64,000 nucleotides of DNA from an uncultured Mailhella sp. (GCF_963931295.1 NZ_OZ007001.1:1426001-1490000), one strand, 5' to 3'; counted from the stretch's first letter, positions 24,224 to 33,840 are shown. Program-made: numbers and translations. Notes: a model not told the origin generated them from the letters alone.

Positions 24224-26149
24224 TTACAGCTTCAGACCAAGCGCCAGGCCCTGATCCATGGCCTCGTAGGCGTCGCCTATGTGATCGCAGTCGCCGATGG
24301 TATGCACGGGAATGCCGCAGTCGCCCAGCGATTCCTGAAGCTTCTTGTCCGGCACCGTGCCGATGGCGAGCACCAGCGTGTCGGCCTTCACGGGGAACAG
24401 CGCGTGGCCGTGATCGATTTCCGCGGTATGCGCGGTCAGACGGAACAACGTGGAATCCGGGAACAGACGGATGTTGTCGCAATCGGCGATTTCCTGGAAC
24501 AGCCAGCCGCGGATGCGGGAAATAAGGCCGCGGCCGAGCTCGTTGAGTTCCACAAGGCATACCTTCTTGCCTTCGCGGGCGAGCTTGAGCGACGTTTCCA
24601 GACCTATGTAGCGTCCGCCGAGCACCACGCAGCGCTCGCCGGTGCTCACCTTGTTGCGCAGCACGTCCATGGCGTACACGATGGGCATGCCGCTGTCCTG
24701 ACCGTCCACGCCGGAAAGCGCGCGGGGCGTGGCGCCCGTGGCCAGCACCACTTCGTCGGGATGCGCGGCCATGATCTGTTCGCGCGTCACCGTCGTGTTC
24801 ATGTGAATGCGCACGCCGGCCTTGTCCATGTTCTCCTTCAGCCACGGCACGAGCGTGCGGAAGCTCGCCTTGTCGTCGCCGGCGGAAGCCACCAGCCACT
24901 GGCCGCCGAGTTCGCCGGTCTTTTCAAAAAGATCCACGTGATGGCCGCGCTCGGCCAGCGCGAGCGCGCAGCGCATGCCCGCCAGACCGCCGCCGATCAC
25001 ATAGATGTTCCTGGGCTTTTCGGCAGGACGGGACACATAGGTGTCTTCCATCATCAGGGCGGGGTTCACCGTGCAGCACATGCCGCGGCCAACCAGTCTC
25101 GGGCGCGAGGCCCAGGTCTGACAGTTGTTGCAGCGCACGCAGCGGCGGATGGTGTCTTCCTCGCCGCGGCGCAGCTTGCCCACGTAGTCGGGATCGGCCA
25201 GCAGCGGACGCGCAATGCCGATGAAGTCGGCCACGCCGTCGGCAATCATCTTGTCCGCCTCATGAGGATCGTGCAGACCGCAGCTTGCAATGATGGCCAC
25301 ATCGGGAAGCGCCTTCTTGACCTTGGCGGTGTCGGCGATGTTCTGCGCCGAACCTTCCGCATAGATGGGCACGCCGTGCCACAGACGTTCCTGACCGCCG
25401 CCCGTCATGAGGAAGGCGTTCACACCGGCCTCGGCCAGATAGCCCATCTCTTCAATGCCCTCGTCGAGGGTCATGCCGCCTTCCATGTAGTCGCACTTCG
25501 GGAAGCGGATGTACACGGGGAAGTCGTCGCGGGTGCGCTCGCGGATGGCTTCCACGATCATGCGGGGAAGCGCGATGCGCTTTTTCGCCGTGCCGCCGAA
25601 GTCGTCGGTGCGGCGGTTGCTGTAGGGCGACAGGAACTGACTGATGAACTTGCCCGAACCGCCGTGCAGCGCAAAGCCGTCGAATCCGGCTTCGTAGAGT
25701 CTCTTGCCCGCCTGGGCGTAGCATTCGATGTAGTCGAGAATTTCCTGACGGGTCATTTCTCTGGGAACCACGAGATCCCAGGAGCCGCGTACCGGAGAAG
25801 GCGCAATGCATTCCTTCTTCGTGCCCGCGCGGGAGCCTGCGCCGCCGAGCTGCAGAAACACCTTTGCGCCGCCGGACTTGATGAGCGCCGCCAGCTCCGC
25901 GAGCTTTTCAATGTACTTGTCGTCCCACAGGGCAAGGCCCTGCGCCAGCTTCACGGAAGGCCACGCAAAGGTCTGCTGCACGGTGACGAGACCGGCCTGC
26001 CCCAGGCGGGCCCTGTGAAAGGCAAACAGCGGTTCGCCCACAAAACCGTCTTCCGTTCCGCCCCGGGTCTGCACCGAAGTCTGAACGTAGCGGTTGGGTA
26101 TTTCAAGATTCCCGATTTTCGCGTGGGTGAAAAGGTGAGGAAAAGCCAT
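24224..26149 (-). CDS. Old Yellow Enzyme-type Fe-S flavoprotein reductase (distal copy)
   Basis: 641-residue enzyme with the same plan as enoate or dienoyl-CoA reductases: an FMN TIM barrel (1-~330), a [4Fe-4S] cluster site C-x2-C-x2-C-x12-C near 336 ('CVRCNNCQTW...C'), and a C-terminal FAD/NAD(P)H part with GGGLAGMRCALAL and LGGRYIGLETSLKL. The barrel has SNRRTDDFGGTAKKR, but the usual H-x-x-H-G-Y active-site block reads LHGGSGKF, so one catalytic histidine is absent and the substrate pocket probably differs. A strong AAGGAGG precedes ATG 26149. It is the last gene of the TTT operon, 315 bp after the permease gene. It is clearly a paralogue of the enzyme at 29736-31667. Confidence 0.85.
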   Translation of the reverse strand: MAFPHLFTHAKIGNLEIPNRYVQTSVQTRGGTEDGFVGEPLFAFHRARLGQAGLVTVQQTFAWPSVKLAQGLALWDDKYIEKLAELAALIKSGGAKVFLQLGGAGSRAGTKKECIAPSPVRGSWDLVVPREMTRQEILDYIECYAQAGKRLYEAGFDGFALHGGSGKFISQFLSPYSNRRTDDFGGTAKKRIALPRMIVEAIRERTRDDFPVYIRFPKCDYMEGGMTLDEGIEEMGYLAEAGVNAFLMTGGGQERLWHGVPIYAEGSAQNIADTAKVKKALPDVAIIASCGLHDPHEADKMIADGVADFIGIARPLLADPDYVGKLRRGEEDTIRRCVRCNNCQTWASRPRLVGRGMCCTVNPALMMEDTYVSRPAEKPRNIYVIGGGLAGMRCALALAERGHHVDLFEKTGELGGQWLVASAGDDKASFRTLVPWLKENMDKAGVRIHMNTTVTREQIMAAHPDEVVLATGATPRALSGVDGQDSGMPIVYAMDVLRNKVSTGERCVVLGGRYIGLETSLKLAREGKKVCLVELNELGRGLISRIRGWLFQEIADCDNIRLFPDSTLFRLTAHTAEIDHGHALFPVKADTLVLAIGTVPDKKLQESLGDCGIPVHTIGDCDHIGDAYEAMDQGLALGLKL

Positions 26150-26464
26150 CTCATGCCTCCTTGTAATCTAAGCAACGCCCGGCAGACGCAACACGCCGCC
26201 GTATCTCGGCGCAGAAACTGTCGGAATTTTGATTGTCGTGCTGCGGAGCCGCCCGACGATGCGCTAAGGCGCGCTCTGCCGACAGTACGAACACGTCTTC
26301 AGGCGCAGGCCGGGCGTTTGCGGCGCATCGGAAGATTGTCCGAACCGCCGCCATCCGCATCCGAAGGCGCGACGACACGTCCGTCACGCCCCGAAAAAAC
26401 GAATCCGCCAGACCGGTAATGCCCGAATCCGGCGAATTCCCTGATGGTTGCTGGAAAAAGTGCC
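26150..26464. other. 315-bp spacer inside the TTT operon
   Basis: G+C-rich DNA between the fused permease gene and the distal reductase gene. I see no gene, clear hairpin with a T tract, or -24/-12 promoter. Its length leaves room for an internal promoter for the distal reductase. Confidence 0.5.
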
Positions 26465-28477
26465 CTAGAACAGAATGCCGCGGGGCGTGTTGACGCTGAA
26501 TCCGAGGGAGAAGATGACGTAGCACACGGCCACGAACACCAGCGTGAACACCACGTTCCAGAAAAGATCCCTGGACTTCAGATCGTTCTTCAGCACGGTG
26601 CAGAGAATGAACACCAGCGTGGCGGAAGACACGTAGAAGCCGATGTACTTGATGCACAATACGTAGGCGATGAGAAGCGCGGCGTGCATGCCTATGCCCT
26701 TCCAGTTGATGCAGGAGAAGGGAGCTTCCGTCATGCCCGCGTACTTCGCCGGCATGAATACGGCCTTGAGGATAATGGCCGCCATGAGCAACGCGAGCAG
26801 GCCGAGCACGATGGCGGGGAACATGGCCGTCTTTTCGGGGTAGTCCACGAGCATGGAGGCCAGCGCGCCGATGACGGGCAGCATGATGACGCCGGAAATG
26901 AGATCGGCGCCGCGCATGCCTTCAAGCAGACGCGGAATCTCGCCCGACGCGCCCCTGGCCTGAGCGGCCTTGCCGTTGCGCACGCGCTTGTACACGCGGT
27001 AGATGACATACAGGGCGATGAGCACCAGCATGCCCTGGGCCACGGGACGGTTCATGAAGTACACGAGCGCGCCCTTGGCTCTCGCAAGGGAGAGGGCTTC
27101 GAGCATGGAGCGTTCCACCACGGGGCCGAGGATGACGCCGAGGGCGTAGGCGCCCGGGTTGAAGCCCAGTCGGATGAGGAAATAGGTGGCGATGCCGAAG
27201 AGCACGAAGATCCAGATGTCGAGGTTCAGGCCGCGGACCACGTAGGCGCCGATGGCGCAGATGACGATGACGCCGGGGAAGAGCTTGTCCGAGGGGATGC
27301 GCAGAATGTTGGCCAGAGAGCCGATGGTGAACAGACCGAGCAGCATCTGCACCACGGCGCAGAGGAACAGGGCCATGATGACCATGTACACCACGGGGCC
27401 TTCGTTGGCGAGGAAGTTCGGGCCGGGGGCCATGCCGTGCATGAAGATGGCGGCCATGAACACGGCGGCGGCGGGAGAACCGGGAATGCCCAGCGCGAGC
27501 ACGGGAATGAACGCGCCGCCCACGAGGCCGTTGTTGGAGCATTCGGAAGCCACAATGCCTTCCTCCGCGCCCTTGCCGAATTCTTCGGGATGCCTGGAGT
27601 AGCGCTTGGCGCTTGAGTAGGCGAGCATGGTGGCCACGGAAGCACCCACGCCGGGCACGATGCCCACGCCCACACCGATGAGGCCGGAGCGAACAAGCAG
27701 CATTTTCATTTTGCTGAACATCATATGGAACAGGCGGAAAAAGGCGGAGACGTTGTCGCGGAATCCGGCCTTTTCAAAGGCTATCTGTTCCTGCACGCCG
27801 CAGGTGGGGGCAAGCACCATGTTCAGCATGCTGGGCAGGGAGAAGGTGCCGAGCATGACGGGAATGAAGGGAATGCCGCCCATGAGGTCGATGCTGCCGA
27901 AGGTGAAGCGGGGGTTGCCCACATAGGCGTCCACGCCGATGCAGGTGGTGAACACGCCGAGCGCCGCGGAAACGATGCCCTTGAGCGGATCCTTCGCGCT
28001 GATGGAGCCCACGAGGAACAGGCCCACGGCCGCAAGCAGGAAGAGTTCCGCCGCGCCGAACTTGATGACGAAGGGAGCAAGCAGCGGCATGAACAGCAGC
28101 ATGGCCAGGGCCGACATCATGCCGCCGGAGAAGGACGCGATATTGGAAATGAGCAGGGCGTCTCTCGCCTTGCCCTTTCTGGCCATGGGATAACCGTCGA
28201 AAGCGGTGACCATGGCCGCGGAGGTTCCGGGCGTGTTCAGCAGAATGGACGAGATGGAACCGCCGTATTCACAGCCCACATACACGCCGGAAAGGGCGAT
28301 GAGCGCCGTGGAATGGTCCATGGTATAGGTCAGCGGGAGAATGATGATCATACCAATGGCCGCGCCGAAACCAGGCAGTGCTCCGACCACGATACCCAGC
28401 GCAACGGAAATGACGAGCGCCAGCACATTAATGGGGCTGAGACAGGTAAGGAGTCCGCTCCACAACATTTCTAACAT
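26465..28477 (-). CDS. fused TctA-TctB permease of a tripartite tricarboxylate transporter
   Basis: A 670-residue membrane protein. Residues 1-~500 are a TctA large permease: 'GALPGFGAAIGMIIILPLTY' near 33, 'GVYVGCEYGGSISSILLNTPGTS' near 63, and 'VPGVGASVATMLAYSSAKR' near 265 are all diagnostic. After a linker ('RLLEGMRGADLISGVI'), residues ~505-670 have the four spans of the small TctB subunit, with 'YPEKTAMFPAIVLGLLALLM' and 'YIGFYVSSATLVFILCTVL'. TctA and TctB are usually separate genes; here they are one chain with a 1:1 ratio. With the TctC protein upstream it forms a complete, ATP-independent uptake system for a carboxylate. Stop is TAG. Confidence 0.88.
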   Translation of the reverse strand: MLEMLWSGLLTCLSPINVLALVISVALGIVVGALPGFGAAIGMIIILPLTYTMDHSTALIALSGVYVGCEYGGSISSILLNTPGTSAAMVTAFDGYPMARKGKARDALLISNIASFSGGMMSALAMLLFMPLLAPFVIKFGAAELFLLAAVGLFLVGSISAKDPLKGIVSAALGVFTTCIGVDAYVGNPRFTFGSIDLMGGIPFIPVMLGTFSLPSMLNMVLAPTCGVQEQIAFEKAGFRDNVSAFFRLFHMMFSKMKMLLVRSGLIGVGVGIVPGVGASVATMLAYSSAKRYSRHPEEFGKGAEEGIVASECSNNGLVGGAFIPVLALGIPGSPAAAVFMAAIFMHGMAPGPNFLANEGPVVYMVIMALFLCAVVQMLLGLFTIGSLANILRIPSDKLFPGVIVICAIGAYVVRGLNLDIWIFVLFGIATYFLIRLGFNPGAYALGVILGPVVERSMLEALSLARAKGALVYFMNRPVAQGMLVLIALYVIYRVYKRVRNGKAAQARGASGEIPRLLEGMRGADLISGVIMLPVIGALASMLVDYPEKTAMFPAIVLGLLALLMAAIILKAVFMPAKYAGMTEAPFSCINWKGIGMHAALLIAYVLCIKYIGFYVSSATLVFILCTVLKNDLKSRDLFWNVVFTLVFVAVCYVIFSLGFSVNTPRGILF

Positions 28478-28720
28478 AGTAATACCTTTACTGTAATTTT
28501 AGGAAAAACGGATTCCTTTCCGAATGCTCCGAAAGAAAAGGGCCCCGGATGGTTCCGAATCCGGCCAGCTCCCGAACGTTCGGAGCGTCTCAGCGCCGCG
28601 TCCGGCGCTCCTCGGAACAGGAACGCTTCGCGGCGGAAGCGTTCTCTGCTGCGCTTTTCCATGTCCCGGAAGACAGAAGGACGGCGGAAGACGCATCCGC
28701 TCCCGCCGCCCCGTCCGCAA
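28478..28720. other. spacer between the tctC-like and tctAB-like genes
   Basis: 243 bp of G+C-rich DNA with short inverted repeats (for example around 28580-28625). No gene is visible. Such gaps after a binding-protein gene often contain a transcript-stabilising hairpin, which would fit higher expression of TctC. Confidence 0.4.
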
Positions 28721-29683
28721 TCAGTCGGCGGTTTCCTTGATGACGTCCTTCAGGTTTTCCACCTTCTGGTCGATCTTCGCGATGGTTTCCTTCAGGTCGT
28801 TGCTGTCCTGGAAGCCGTAGGTGGAGCCGATTCTTTCAATGGAGGCCTTGAGTTCCGGGTCGTCCCGGAGCGTGGCCAGACGGCTGGTCAGATAGTCCAG
28901 GGCTTCCTTGGGCATGTCGGCGCGGCCGATGAGGCAGTTGAACATGGTGCAGCCTTCCATATCGAGGCCGTATTCGGCAAAGGTGGGCACGCCTTCGATG
29001 ATGCGGGTCTTCGAGGCGGAGGCCAGAGCGCGGATCTTGCCCTTGTGGGTGGTCAGCCACTGGGCGTTGGAGCAGGCGGCGTCAATCTGTCCGTCGAGCA
29101 GGGCCACGTTCAGCTTGGTGCCGTTTTCAAAGGGAATGCGCACCATGTCCACGCCGGTTTCCTTCACGAAGGAGGCAAAGGTAAGATGGTTGGAGCTGTA
29201 GGAGCCGGTGTTGCCCACGGTCACCTTGCCGGGATGTTCCTTGGCGTACTTGATGAGATCGTCGAGCGTCTTGAAGGGGCTGTCTTCGCGCACGGTGATG
29301 ATTTCATCGAAGAGCACGGAAGCAACGATGGGTACGAGATTCTTGGTGTTGTAGGAGGTCTTCTGGAAGACCTGCTGCATGGAGATGTGCGGGAAGTTGT
29401 AGAAGAGCAGGGTGTAGCCGTCGGGCCTCGTGCTCATGTAGTAGTTGGCGCCCACCACGCCGCCCGCGCCGGCCTTGTAGTCGGTGACGAGCTTGACGCC
29501 CAGCGCCTTTTCATAGAAAGGCTGCGCGGCGCGGAAGTTGTTGTCTGCGCCGGTGCCGGCGCCGAAGGGAATGATGACGGTAATGGGCTTTTCAGGATAG
29601 GCCGCCTGAGCGGGGGATGCCAGACCGAGGGCGAGCAGTACGGCGGCGCAAGCCTTTCCGAGCTTGTTGAGGGTAATGTTCAT
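28721..29683 (-). CDS. TctC-type periplasmic binding protein
   Basis: 320-residue solute-binding receptor of the tripartite tricarboxylate transporter family (Bug/TctC). A signal peptide (MNITLNKLGKACAAVLLALGLASPAQA, cleavage near 27) is followed by the hallmark 'YPEKPITVIIPFGAGTGADN' and 'YKAGAGGVVGANYYMSTRPDGYT'. The loop 'IPFGAGTGADN' normally holds the substrate carboxylate. I choose ATG 29683, with GGAGAGAGG upstream; an in-frame extension to 29788 overlaps the previous gene and lacks a signal peptide start. It is preceded by a reductase gene and followed by the fused permease, so capture, transport and reduction are encoded together. The ligand is unknown, probably an organic carboxylate. 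Confidence 0.9.
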   Translation of the reverse strand: MNITLNKLGKACAAVLLALGLASPAQAAYPEKPITVIIPFGAGTGADNNFRAAQPFYEKALGVKLVTDYKAGAGGVVGANYYMSTRPDGYTLLFYNFPHISMQQVFQKTSYNTKNLVPIVASVLFDEIITVREDSPFKTLDDLIKYAKEHPGKVTVGNTGSYSSNHLTFASFVKETGVDMVRIPFENGTKLNVALLDGQIDAACSNAQWLTTHKGKIRALASASKTRIIEGVPTFAEYGLDMEGCTMFNCLIGRADMPKEALDYLTSRLATLRDDPELKASIERIGSTYGFQDSNDLKETIAKIDQKVENLKDVIKETAD

Positions 29684-29735
29684 GACCTCTCTCCTTGTAC
29701 GACAGGGGGTTGAAAAAGGGGCTCCTTCGGGTGAC

Positions 29736-31667
29736 TCACAGCCTGCGGCCGATCTGCGCGCCTTCGCGGATGGCGTAGAGCGCGTCACCGATCTGGCGAC
29801 AGTCGCCGATGGCGTGATATTCCAGGCCCAGAGCTTCGAGATCCTCGACCAGATTGTTCACCGGCACCGTGCCGATGGCTAACACTACTGTATCACAAGG
29901 CAGCGTGAGCATGGAACCGGTATTGGCGGCGTCCACGCCTTCGCTGTTCAGGCGCAGAAGAGGAGAATTGGGATAGAAGCGCACCTTGGCGGCCACCATT
30001 TCGTTGCGGTAGATGCCCACCAGGCGAGGAATGCCGCCGTGTCCGATTTCCATGGCTTCGAGCAGAGACACGTCCTTGCCCTGCTTGGCGAGCTTGATGG
30101 CGACTTCCATGCCGATGTAGCGGCCGCCCACCACCACGACACGGTCGCCGACTTCGGCGCGGTCCATGATGACGTCCATGCCCTGCACCACGGAAGGTCC
30201 GCCGTGCGCGGGTCTGTCCACGGCGGCGGGAAGTCCGCGCGGCACCGCGCCCGTGGCGAGAACAACCACGTCGGGGCGTTCCTTTTCCAGCAGAGCGCGG
30301 TTCACTTCCACGCCCGTGTGCACGTGCACGCCGGCCTCCTTCATGGCATTGAGCATCCAGGGAATGAGCGTGCGGAAGTCGGACTTGTAGGTAGCCTTGC
30401 CGGCCACGATCCACTGACCGCCGAGATCCTCGGCCTTTTCGTAAAGATCCACATGATGGCCGCGTTCGGCGAGAGTGTGGGCGGCTTCCATGCCCGCAAG
30501 GCCGCCGCCGGCAATGAGAATGTGCCTGGGTTCGGCAGCAGGTTCCGGCTTGGGGAATTCCGCCTCGCGCATGGCCGCAGGGTTCACCGTGCAGGTGATG
30601 CCGGGCGTGGGAATGCGGTCCTTTCTGGACTTGTAGGTGAAGCAGTTCAGGCAGTAGATGCAGCGCTTGATGTCGCGGTAGCGGCCTTCCCTGGCCTTGA
30701 TGAGCAGCTCGGGATCGGTGATGAAGGGACGGCCGAGAGAAATGAAGTCCGCCGCGCCCTCTTCGAGCAGCAGTTCAGCGGCAAGCGGATCGTGAATCTT
30801 GCCCACGGCGATGACGGGCTTGCCCGAGGCTTCGCCCACGGGGCGCGCCAGATGCGCCAGACAGTTGCGGGGGAAGAAATAGTTGAACGAGGTGTTCCAG
30901 CCTTTTTCCTGATTGCCGGCCGAGCATTCAAAGGCGTCCACGCCCTCGGCGGCCATGATGCGGGCTATCTGCTTGCCGTCTTCAAGGGTATTGCCGCCCT
31001 CGACCATGTCATCCACGCTGAAGCGGAAGATGATGGGGAAGTCTTCGCCGGCCTGCTTGCGGATGGCCTGCACGATCTGACGGGGGAAAAGCGTGCGCTT
31101 TTCCAGAGTGCCGCCGTAGGCGTCGGTGCGGCGGTTGCTGTAGGAAGAAAGGAAAAGGCTCACCAGCTTGCCGTGAGCGGCGTGGATTTCCACGGCGTCG
31201 AAGCCTGCTTCGCGGGCGCGACGCGCGGCCTGACCGTAGCATTCCACGAAATATTCGATCTGCTCGACGGGAATTTCCTTCGGGGGCTTGTCTTCAAAGG
31301 CGAAGCGCACGGGCGAAGGCGCAATGGAGTGCCCGTCGGGACGGCGGGTGCCGCGGCCGCCCAGTTCCACGGCGACCTTGGGACCATAGGAGTGCATGCG
31401 TCGTACAAGGTCGGCAAGAGGAGGAATGTGCGCGTCGCACCACAGACCCATGGCGCCGTCGGTCTGTTCTTCACGCCAGCAGTAGGTGTGGCCCATAATG
31501 ACAAGGCCCATGCCGCCCTTCGCTCTTACTTCATAAAAACGGGCAAGGGCGTCGCTCAGCGTGCCTTCGGGCCCGGCCCCGCGCGCGGCGATAGGAGCAA
31601 AAACAAGGCGGTTGTTCAGCTCCATGTTGCCGATGCGTCCGGGGGTAAGCAGTTTTTCCAGTGCCAT
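29736..31667 (-). CDS. Old Yellow Enzyme-type Fe-S flavoprotein reductase (proximal copy)
   Basis: 643 residues. The FMN barrel has EIHAAHGKLVSLFLSSYSN and the SNRRTDAYGG signature, so the catalytic H-x-x-H-G block is present here, unlike in the distal copy. The cluster site is C-x2-C-x2-C-x12-C near 336 ('CIYCLNCFTYK...C'). The FAD/NAD domains show GGGLAGMEAAHTL and VGGRYIGMEVAIKL. The start is ATG 31667 (MALEKLLTPGRIGN), preceded by GGAGACATC; an in-frame extension to 31790 is not supported. It is 52 bp before tctC and on the same strand as the AprA-like gene. The two paralogues in the operon may form a mixed complex or handle successive reductions of the imported acid. Confidence 0.86.
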   Translation of the reverse strand: MALEKLLTPGRIGNMELNNRLVFAPIAARGAGPEGTLSDALARFYEVRAKGGMGLVIMGHTYCWREEQTDGAMGLWCDAHIPPLADLVRRMHSYGPKVAVELGGRGTRRPDGHSIAPSPVRFAFEDKPPKEIPVEQIEYFVECYGQAARRAREAGFDAVEIHAAHGKLVSLFLSSYSNRRTDAYGGTLEKRTLFPRQIVQAIRKQAGEDFPIIFRFSVDDMVEGGNTLEDGKQIARIMAAEGVDAFECSAGNQEKGWNTSFNYFFPRNCLAHLARPVGEASGKPVIAVGKIHDPLAAELLLEEGAADFISLGRPFITDPELLIKAREGRYRDIKRCIYCLNCFTYKSRKDRIPTPGITCTVNPAAMREAEFPKPEPAAEPRHILIAGGGLAGMEAAHTLAERGHHVDLYEKAEDLGGQWIVAGKATYKSDFRTLIPWMLNAMKEAGVHVHTGVEVNRALLEKERPDVVVLATGAVPRGLPAAVDRPAHGGPSVVQGMDVIMDRAEVGDRVVVVGGRYIGMEVAIKLAKQGKDVSLLEAMEIGHGGIPRLVGIYRNEMVAAKVRFYPNSPLLRLNSEGVDAANTGSMLTLPCDTVVLAIGTVPVNNLVEDLEALGLEYHAIGDCRQIGDALYAIREGAQIGRRL

Positions 31668-31788
31668 GATGTCTCCAGAAATTGCGACTTGCCGGATGTC
31701 TGCTCCGCTCTCGGAAAACAGCATCCGCTCTTGAACGGCGGAGCGCATCCGCGCGTTCGGGTGATGATGAAGTGTCTTTGACGCCCGC

Positions 31789-31824
31789 ATGCGGCAGGTC
31801 CGGAAAATCCCGGGCCTGCCGCAT
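31789..31824 (-). other. intra-operon hairpin before the proximal reductase
   Basis: ATGCGGCAGG / CCTGCCGCAT stem (10 bp) extended by TCCGG/CCCGG-type pairing around an AAAAT loop. It lies in the 194-bp gap between the AprA-like gene and the reductase gene. No T tract follows on the minus strand, so attenuation or mRNA protection is possible. Confidence 0.5.
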
Positions 31825-31861
31825 CGGACTCTGTCATGCCGTATCTTTCGTCGTTACGCGG

Positions 31862-33547
31862 CTACGCGGACCAGCGCTGACGCCATTCCGTGATAACCTT
31901 GCCGTTTTCCTTGCGTACCGTCAGGAATTTGTCCGACAAAAGCGGATTCGTAAAGGTGTAATCGGAACGCTGATGCATGCCGCGGCTTTCCTTGCGTTCG
32001 CGGGCGGCGTGCATGATGACTTCGCCGTTGTCCATGAGCTCGAAGGCTTCCACGGTGCGCAGAAGTTCGTGAGCGTTGGCGGCCTTCACGCATTCCTCGG
32101 CGTTCGTGCGCAGGTCGGCAAGATACTTGAGGCCGGCGCAGAGCAGGGTTTCGGAACGCACTCTGTGCGGACCGGCCGCGGCGTAGTCGTTCATGATCTG
32201 CTGCAGGCCCATGGCGGCTTCCTTCCAGTGCGCGCCGGAAGGACGGGTCAGGAATCTGTCGTAGTAGGCCATGCGTTCCTGCGCCCATTCGGACTTTTCC
32301 GCTTCCACGAGGGAACCGGTCTCCAGGTTGGCGGAAGCGTGCTCGCCGGCCATCCAGCCCCACACGGCCGCGCCGGAGATGTCGGAGCGGAAGTTGCCCA
32401 CCATGTCGCCCGCAGCGTACAGACCATGCACGGAGGTTTCGCCGTTGATGTCGATCTGCAGGCCGCGGCCGATGAGATGCGGTTCGTACTGCATGAATTC
32501 CACGCCGTACTTGGAAGGATCGATGCCCTTGTCGTCCATGTAGTTGAGCAGCGCGCCGAGGCCTTCGCTGATCATGCCCGCGCGCATGAACTTCATGTCT
32601 TCAGGGCCGGTGCCCGAGCAGTCGATGTAGGCGGGGCCGGTGCCGTTCATGAGCACATCGCTGTAGGCGGAGTTCCACACGTCGCAGGTGATGTCGCCGA
32701 CTTCCCTCGTGGCCTTGGTGACGAAGGGGCCGAGCAGCTTGCCGTTGGGATAGCGGTACACGCCTATCCAGGTGCTCTTGCCGGCTCTGGAGAAATACTT
32801 GGGACCGGCGTGACGGTTGGGCAGCTCCATGTTCACGAGCTTGGCGCCGATGCGCCAGCTCTGCGCCTGCGCCGCGCCCGTGCAGGAAGGACAGAAGGCG
32901 GTGTTGAACAGCCAGCCGGGAGTTCCGGCGGGCGAGTACAGGCGGGAGGCCGATCCCGTGGCGATGATGACCTTCTTGGCGCGCACCACGGTGTAGGAGG
33001 GTTCCTTGCCGCTCATGTCCAGCGCGAGCGCGCCGGTGATGCCTTCATCGTTGCGCAGAAGGTCGAGCACGGGATGATGATTGAGAATGACGGCTCCGGC
33101 CTTCTTGGCCTGAGCGGTGAGCACCTGCTTCTGATTGTGACCGTCGTACTTGAGGAAGATGCGGGGACGATTGGGGAAGGCGTGTCCCATGAACACGTAG
33201 TCGTCGCCGAAGGGCTTCATGTTGATGCCCCAGGAATGCCACTTGTCGGCAATGCTGATGGAACGCTCAAGGAAGCGCACCGAAAGCTTGGTGTCGTGGC
33301 AGAGGCCGAGCATACTGTCCAGAAGTTCCTTCAGGATGGGAGCGATGTCGTTGCCGTGGGCCTTGGGATAGTAGCAGGTGAAGTGATCGTTGCCGGTCGC
33401 GCCGGAACCGCTGCGCTTGCTGTTGGCTTTTTCGAGCACGATGACCTTCGCGCCGCCCTGAGCGGCGGAAATGGCCGCGCACAGACCGCCGATACCGCCG
33501 CCGACGACCAGAACATCCGTTTCCAACGTATTTTTAAGCGTGAGCAT
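31862..33547 (-). CDS. AprA/fumarate-reductase-type FAD flavoprotein
   Basis: 561-residue flavoprotein of the fumarate reductase / adenylylsulfate reductase alpha family. The FAD-binding N-terminus is LVVGGGIGGLCAAISAA with the acidic end 'VIVLEKA'; 'GSGATGNDHF' near 48 and 'GLYAAGDMVGNFRSDISGAAVWGW' near 380 are family blocks around the flavin. The gap to the ferredoxin gene is 3 bp, so the two are translationally coupled, in the order B-A as in aprBA. It is shorter and divergent from true AprA (over 600 residues) and lies with reductases and a carboxylate transporter rather than sat/aprM/qmo, so I do not call it APS reductase. A role in reduction or oxidation of the imported acid, with electrons through the ferredoxin, is my inference. 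Confidence 0.8.
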   Translation of the reverse strand: MLTLKNTLETDVLVVGGGIGGLCAAISAAQGGAKVIVLEKANSKRSGSGATGNDHFTCYYPKAHGNDIAPILKELLDSMLGLCHDTKLSVRFLERSISIADKWHSWGINMKPFGDDYVFMGHAFPNRPRIFLKYDGHNQKQVLTAQAKKAGAVILNHHPVLDLLRNDEGITGALALDMSGKEPSYTVVRAKKVIIATGSASRLYSPAGTPGWLFNTAFCPSCTGAAQAQSWRIGAKLVNMELPNRHAGPKYFSRAGKSTWIGVYRYPNGKLLGPFVTKATREVGDITCDVWNSAYSDVLMNGTGPAYIDCSGTGPEDMKFMRAGMISEGLGALLNYMDDKGIDPSKYGVEFMQYEPHLIGRGLQIDINGETSVHGLYAAGDMVGNFRSDISGAAVWGWMAGEHASANLETGSLVEAEKSEWAQERMAYYDRFLTRPSGAHWKEAAMGLQQIMNDYAAAGPHRVRSETLLCAGLKYLADLRTNAEECVKAANAHELLRTVEAFELMDNGEVIMHAARERKESRGMHQRSDYTFTNPLLSDKFLTVRKENGKVITEWRQRWSA

Positions 33548-33550
33548 GAC

Positions 33551-33784
33551 CTACTCCTTGAACTGGGCCGCATCCACATGGAGCAGCATGTAATTGAGGG
33601 GAATCCGCAGAGACACGGCTTTCTTGGGGCAGTCAAGCACGCAGGCGTTGCAGTGCCAGCATTCCTCGCCGTAGGCGACGCTGGGAACCGTTTTGGGAGC
33701 TTCCTGCTCGAACACATTCATGGGACAGATATCGGCGCAGGTTCCGCAGCCGATACACAGGTCCTTATTGATGACCGGGGGCAT
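33551..33784 (-). CDS. AprB-like 2x[4Fe-4S] ferredoxin
   Basis: 77-residue ferredoxin with two cluster motifs, CIGCGTCADICP near 10-21 and CWHCNACVLDCP near 42-53, each C-x2-C-x2-C-x3-C. True AprB is about twice as long because of a C-terminal tail; only a short tail ('SLRIPLNYMLLHVDAAQFKE') is present, which still resembles the AprB beta-strand segment after the clusters. It is the first gene of the sigma-54 operon, 57 bp after the -24/-12 element, and sits 3 bp ahead of its flavoprotein partner. It should pass electrons to or from that flavoprotein. Stop is TAG. Confidence 0.88.
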   Translation of the reverse strand: MPPVINKDLCIGCGTCADICPMNVFEQEAPKTVPSVAYGEECWHCNACVLDCPKKAVSLRIPLNYMLLHVDAAQFKE

Positions 33785-33840
33785 GTTTTCTCTCCTTGCT
33801 CGTTGGCGGGCGTATGGGTGATATTGTCAATCCTATGATT

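Noticed and set aside
31862..33784. True adenylylsulfate reductase (aprBA)
   Set aside because: Both subunits are short and divergent and none of sat, aprM or qmo is adjacent.
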